Positions 31,805-35,797 of a stretch of DNA of 35,797 nucleotides are shown piece after piece (positions within the stretch are counted from its first letter, which is position 1; each line of letters opens with the position of its first letter). This stretch comes from Nostoc sp. CHAB 5836 (GTDB lineage: Bacteria > Cyanobacteriota > Cyanobacteriia > Cyanobacteriales > Nostocaceae). Under the pieces are notes generated by a model. It saw nothing but the letters and a program-made list of their open reading frames with translations. It was not told where the DNA came from and made no database searches. Location of the stretch: the NCBI RefSeq assembly GCF_020829445.1, contig NZ_JAIVFV010000065.1, forward strand, positions 1 through 35,797, written 5' to 3'. A program made the translations under genes and the position numbers.

Positions 31805-31874
31805 CCCCGAATCCCAAATATGGGATTCGGGGAACTGGAATTATGTCTCCCCTCTCCCAAATATGGGAGAGGGG
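31805..31874 (+). terminator. Tandem hairpins after mtnP
   Basis: CCCCGAATCCCA/TGGGATTCGGGG (31805-31816 and 31821-31832) and CCCCTCTCCCA/TGGGAGAGGGG (31849-31859 and 31864-31874), both with the loop AATA. The first lies 21 bp after the stop. They are strong stems but have no T-run; they may be a dispersed repeat that acts as a terminator. Confidence 0.5.
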
Positions 31875-31899
31875 CTGGAGGTGAGGGAAAAGATTTAAG

Positions 31900-32418
31900 G
31901 GGATTTAGGGGGATCTAAAATTTTTGCTACCAACAAGGACAGGACTTTTCAAACACCCTCTTATGCTTTCTCGAACTAGGGTTCATATCATGTCCGCTTA
32001 ACGCTCTTTTATTACTCTGAAAAAATAAAATATTTGTAGGTTGGGTTGAACTTTAGTGTTACCCAATCTACGGCCAGATTTATAAAAACTAGTCGCAACA
32101 AAGGTTTCTAATTTTTATCTCATGAGAGTCATAAAACAGTGTCCCAATAGCCCGTGAAGTACCAAAAAGAATTAGCTTTATATCAACTTGACAATTAAGT
32201 AGGGGTAGCAGTTAAGGTAGCGATCGCAATTACTGTTTTTCTGATTAGAAACTGGTGAAATATTTTAAGAACTGATAATTTTAGTTTAATAACCTATGTG
32301 TACAATATCCAGCTTCTTAAAATTACAATAAAATATTTGCGTATTTTCCGTAAATTTACTAATGTAGAATGGAGAACTAGCTGAAATAAGATCCAGATTG
32401 AGAATTAAAGTCTAAATT
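31900..32418. other. Spacer upstream of the PEP-CTERM-like gene
   Basis: Contains a partial copy (32033-32085) of the element at 6992-7200: TTTGTAGGTTGGGTTGAACT and TTACCCAATCTACGG. The rest is AT-rich. I see no RNA gene or convincing promoter. Confidence 0.4.
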
Positions 32419-33144
32419 ATGAAACTAAATTTGGTTGTTGCGACTGCTATATCTAGTTTTTTCGTCAGTGCAGGTACAGGATTTGGTTTCTCTAGTCAAG
32501 CACGCGCTCTAACTTTTTCTGGTATCTCTAGTGGTACATGGGGAGAACCTACTCCCAGAAGCACAGATACCAATCCCACATATAGAGGTGTGGGAAACAA
32601 CTCATTTACTTGGGGTAAACCTCCTTTGTCAGCAGGACTTCCAAGTAAACTAACCTTTGATGGAAGTTCATTTTCAGCCGACATCGACTCTGTATTCAAA
32701 ATAGCTGATTTAACTTACTTTAATGGAACGGTACTTAAAGGTACAAGCGTTGGATTTGTACCTTTAAATATCAATGTATCCTTCAGTCCTACCGTTGGAA
32801 TCAGCCAATTTTTTGACTTCAAGTTGGGCCTAATAAGTACAGTTAATGAAGTAACACCCTCTGAAAATAATGCAGACTTTGTATTTATAGATACCAATTT
32901 GAGTAATCGCAATTTCACCTTTGGAGGGAATAAATACACCCTTGAGTTAACTGGTTTTGATCCAGACGTTCGCCAGTTAAGTATTGAGGCTCTTGAAGAA
33001 GCTACAACTACAACAGCCATTTATGCCAAAATCAAATCCATACCCGAATCTGCACCAGTAGTGGGTTTATCCCTACTAGGGATATACCTGATATATCGTA
33101 AAAATTTTTTGAGAAGAGCAAATAGTAAGAGCCTTGGTAATTAG
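32419..33144 (+). CDS. Secreted PEP-CTERM-like protein (choice-of-anchor type)
   Basis: 241 residues. A Sec signal peptide (about 1-31) ends at a probable SQARA-LTF cleavage site. The middle is strand-rich, with LTFSGISSGTWGEPTPRS, GNNSFTWGKPP and FVFIDTNLSNRNFTFGG, resembling 'choice-of-anchor' cyanobacterial surface proteins. The end has the three-part sorting signal in altered form: IPESAP in place of VPEPS, a hydrophobic helix VVGLSLLGIYLIY and a basic tail RKNFLRRANSK. It is probably exported and processed by an exosortase elsewhere in the genome. Single gene with no partners here. Confidence 0.7.
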   Translation: MKLNLVVATAISSFFVSAGTGFGFSSQARALTFSGISSGTWGEPTPRSTDTNPTYRGVGNNSFTWGKPPLSAGLPSKLTFDGSSFSADIDSVFKIADLTYFNGTVLKGTSVGFVPLNINVSFSPTVGISQFFDFKLGLISTVNEVTPSENNADFVFIDTNLSNRNFTFGGNKYTLELTGFDPDVRQLSIEALEEATTTTAIYAKIKSIPESAPVVGLSLLGIYLIYRKNFLRRANSKSLGN

Positions 33145-33239
33145 AACAGGTGCTTCTGTTTACCCCCCGTTCAAATAGGCTCTCACCGCAGAGATATTAA
33201 TTGAAGAGGACGCGGTAAAACCTTGATGTTTGAAAAGCA

Positions 33240-33312
33240 TAAGTAAGTTGGCGCGAAAAAATTAAAGTATGTTACGAAATGTAAATAGCCTTAAAATTTT
33301 TACCAGTGACCA
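33240..33312 (-). mobile_element. Heptamer-cored MITE, truncated copy K
   Basis: TAAGTAAGTTGGCGCGAAAA, then ACGAAATGTAAATAGCC and one or two heptamers (AGTGACCAATACA), after which the body is replaced by other repeat sequence (GACTACGCTCAGTGACCACG). The right end is missing. 33313-33513 holds only repeat debris and the sdhA ribosome site. Confidence 0.65.
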
Positions 33313-33513
33313 ATACAACTCTACCAGAGGCTGCACTTCGACTACGCTCAGTGACCACGCTAACGACTTCTTAGACCAGAACTGAGACGGGGAGTGGGGA
33401 GTAGGGAGTGGTGCTGACAATTCAGGTTACGTCGAAAAATCCACCAAAAACCTAACCCCCCTTCCCGATGCGGGAAGATAGAACAGCAGTGGTTTGCAAT
33501 CAGGGGGCTAATT

Positions 33514-35241
33514 ATGCTTGAACATGATGTGATTATTGTCGGGGGTGGATTGGCAGGATGTCGCGCTGCTGTGGAAATTGCCCGTATTGACCCCAGTTTA
33601 AATATTGCTGTGGTTGCTAAAACCCATCCAATTCGATCGCACTCGGTGGCGGCTCAAGGTGGTATGGCTGCATCGCTGAAAAATGTTGATTCAGAAGATA
33701 GTTGGGAAGCACACGCTTTTGATACTGTCAAGGGTTCTGATTATTTGGCAGACCAAGATGCTGTAGCAATTCTCGCCCAAGAAGCGCCAGGTGTGGTAAT
33801 TGACTTGGAACACATGGGCGTCTTATTTTCTCGCTTACCCGATGGTCGCATTGCTCAACGCGCTTTTGGCGGACATTCCCACAACCGCACTTGCTACGCT
33901 GCTGATAAGACCGGTCACGCGATTTTGCACGAATTGGTTAACAATTTGCGGCGTTATGGGGTGCAAGTTTATGAAGAATGGTACGTGATGCGTCTGATTT
34001 TAGAAGAAAATGAGGCCAAGGGTGTGGTCATGTTTCATCTTTTGGATGGACATATTGAGGTAGTGAGAGCTAAAGCAGTAATGTTTGCCACAGGGGGTTA
34101 TGGTCGCGTTTATAATACTACCTCTAATGATTACGCTTCTTCTGGTGATGGTTTGGCAATGACTGCGATCGCAGGTTTGCCCCTCGAAGATATGGAATTT
34201 GTCCAATTTCATCCCACTGGCTTATATCCGGTAGGCGTGCTAATTTCAGAAGCGGTACGGGGAGAAGGGGCGTATTTGATTAATAGTGAAGGCGATCGCT
34301 TTATGGCGAACTACGCACCCAGTCGCATGGAACTAGCTCCTCGTGATATTACCTCACGAGCGATCGCTTACGAAATTCGCGCCGGACGTGGGATTCATCT
34401 CGATGGAAGTGCTGGAGGCCCCTTTGTCTATCTGGATCTACGCCATCTGGGTAAAGAAAAAATTATGAGTCGCGTTCCCTTCTGTTGGGAAGAAGCACAC
34501 CGCCTAGTAGGTGTTGACGCGGTAACTCAACCTATGCCAGTCCGTCCGACAATTCACTATTGTATGGGTGGTATTCCAGTTAACACTGATGGGCAAGTTC
34601 GCAGTAGTGGCGATGGTTTAGTTGATGCTTTCTTTGCTGCGGGTGAAACATCTTGTGTTTCCGTACATGGTGCAAATCGCTTGGGGAGTAATTCACTGCT
34701 GGAGTGTGTAGTTTATGGTAAGAGAACTGGGGCTGCGATCGCCAAATTTGTGCAAAAACGTAAGTTACCTTCTGTAGATGAGCAACGGTATGTAACCGAA
34801 GCCCAGCAACAAATTCAAGCTTTGCTAGAACAACCAGGACAGTACCGCATTAACCAAGTTCGTCAAGCCTTCCAAGATTGTATGACTGAGTACTGTGGTG
34901 TTTTTCGCACTGAGTCATTAATGACTGAAGGGTCACAGAAATTAGAAAGAATACAACAGCAATATCCTCAAATTTACCTAGATGACAAAGGTAGTTGCTG
35001 GAATACGGAACTCGTGGAAGCCTTGGAATTGCGAAGTTTGATGGTAGTAGGGCAGACCATTTTGGCATCAGCTTTAAATCGCCAAGAAAGTCGTGGCGCT
35101 CATTTCCGCGAAGATTATTCGCAGCGAGATGATGCTAACTTTCTTAAACACACAATGGCCTACTATTCACAAGCGGGAATTGATATTCAATATCGTCCAG
35201 TGGCGATTACCATGTTTGAGCCAAAAGAGCGGAAATATTAG
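33514..35241 (+). CDS. sdhA: Succinate dehydrogenase/fumarate reductase flavoprotein subunit
   Basis: Oxidises succinate to fumarate and feeds electrons to the membrane quinone pool. The 575-residue protein has the FAD-binding [14 protein letters not shown], the covalent-FAD His43 in [48 protein letters not shown], the active-site [11 protein letters not shown], and [17 protein letters not shown]. The C-terminal helical domain ends with the usual GAHFREDY and HTMAYY. AGGGGGC precedes ATG. sdhB is not in the window, in line with the scattered sdh genes of cyanobacteria. Confidence 0.95.
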   Translation: MLEHDVIIVGGGLAGCRAAVEIARIDPSLNIAVVAKTHPIRSHSVAAQGGMAASLKNVDSEDSWEAHAFDTVKGSDYLADQDAVAILAQEAPGVVIDLEHMGVLFSRLPDGRIAQRAFGGHSHNRTCYAADKTGHAILHELVNNLRRYGVQVYEEWYVMRLILEENEAKGVVMFHLLDGHIEVVRAKAVMFATGGYGRVYNTTSNDYASSGDGLAMTAIAGLPLEDMEFVQFHPTGLYPVGVLISEAVRGEGAYLINSEGDRFMANYAPSRMELAPRDITSRAIAYEIRAGRGIHLDGSAGGPFVYLDLRHLGKEKIMSRVPFCWEEAHRLVGVDAVTQPMPVRPTIHYCMGGIPVNTDGQVRSSGDGLVDAFFAAGETSCVSVHGANRLGSNSLLECVVYGKRTGAAIAKFVQKRKLPSVDEQRYVTEAQQQIQALLEQPGQYRINQVRQAFQDCMTEYCGVFRTESLMTEGSQKLERIQQQYPQIYLDDKGSCWNTELVEALELRSLMVVGQTILASALNRQESRGAHFREDYSQRDDANFLKHTMAYYSQAGIDIQYRPVAITMFEPKERKY

Positions 35242-35627
35242 TCAAACGCGATGTGCAACTTATTCTCAGTAAACCAAAAAGTTTTTTAGAAGTTTTACCA
35301 CCTGGACATTTCAGCTAAAACCAGGGATCTCACAGAACTCACAAAACAACGTTTTATTGAGCATTTCAGACGATACCCCTAGTTACCTTCAAGCGAGCGA
35401 TCGCTTGATCCCTCTAAAAGCAATGGTGAATACTCCAGATTCACAATGGCTGAAACCCTTGTTTTTACGTTGGTTTTGAAAAGTTTGTGGTTTACTGATT
35501 CTTAAAACCCCACTTCCATTCCTCTCCCCGTTTCGGGGAGAGGCTTTGATTCTTGCTCCCCTTCCCTAGCAGGGAAGGGGTTGGGGGTTAGGTTTGAGAG
35601 TAAAGTTGCACATGGCGTTAGTCAACT
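35241..35627. mobile_element. Modular element with ATGTGCAACTT ends, directly after sdhA
   Basis: ACGCGATGTGCAACTTATTC (from 35246) is inverted as AGTAAAGTTGCACATGGCGT (35599-35618). Inside are a HIP1 site (35397-35404) and the shared core CACTTCCATTCCTCT ... GAGAGGCTTTGATTCT ... GGGAAGGGGTTGGGGGTTAG. The left border overlaps the sdhA stop codon. Confidence 0.6.
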
Positions 35628-35797
35628 GAACTGTATTGACATATAGCGGTTCTCCGCAAGCGTGAGGTACAACCCACATTCCGCACCCACAACTGTCACA
35701 CCCCAAGGAGACGGATATATTTAGTACATAAGAACTATTTATTAGGAGAATTTACTAGAGCTAAATAGGAATTACTATTATTAAGCTGGATGTATAG
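35628..35797. repeat. Right edge with a solo element end
   Basis: ATATAGCGGTTCTCCGCAAG (35641-35660) is one end of the TATAGCGGTTCTC family. The remaining bases are AT-rich, with no gene visible before the edge. Confidence 0.45.

Noticed and set aside
1-35797. tRNA or other structured RNA genes
   Set aside because: I looked for TΨC-arm patterns (GGTTCGAATC and variants, both strands) and found only matches inside coding genes; no cloverleaf could be drawn.

Overview
The window is chromosomal DNA of a cyanobacterium, most likely a filamentous Nostoc/Anabaena-type species (inference). Seen directly: many HIP1 octamers (GCGATCGC, e.g. 337-344), genes specific to oxygenic phototrophs (thf1/psp29, a CpcT/CpeT bilin lyase, ndhS, cp12), and spacers packed with short heptamer tandem repeats and MITE-like elements of the kind known from Nostocales. 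No tRNA, rRNA or CRISPR array was recognised.

Layout. 1-4000 is an accessory zone: the 3' end of an IS200/IS605 tnpA, an antitoxin-like gene broken by a 23-bp insertion, an intact hicB-hicA pair, two Uma2-type nuclease genes, the tail of a PIN-domain toxin cut off at a MITE, and a 5'-truncated tnpB between two IS605-type end hairpins. 4000-7600 carries trmB (-), an exbB-exbD pair (+) and a small four-helix membrane protein. 7700-13100 carries thf1 (-) divergent from a cpcT-like gene (+), a STAS-domain protein (-), hemF (-) and an SRPBCC-fold gene (+). 13100-19500 is a run of plus-strand genes: mrp/apbC, rodA, ndhS, a HAS-barrel gene and a cation/proton antiporter with two C-terminal USP-like domains. 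20200-22700 holds a UDP-glucuronate decarboxylase followed by UDP-glucose dehydrogenase, together a route UDP-glucose to UDP-glucuronate to UDP-xylose for surface polysaccharide. 23200-26800 (minus) holds a DUF2993 gene, a 98-residue gene of unknown function, a DUF3177 membrane protein and cp12. 27200-35250 holds a FIST-domain sensor, a metallophosphoesterase (-), mtnP, a PEP-CTERM-like secreted protein and sdhA.

The genes are mostly single housekeeping units. The unusual content is the repeat landscape. At least six families of small non-autonomous elements with terminal inverted repeats can be delimited. Two have 4-5 bp target duplications that can be read directly, several are nested in one another, and one modular family shares a common core but has three different sets of ends. 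Heptamer (STRR) arrays begin at or just after the stop codons of many genes, in a consistent orientation relative to the gene. I found no clear new multi-gene system; the element families and their placement are the most novel material.
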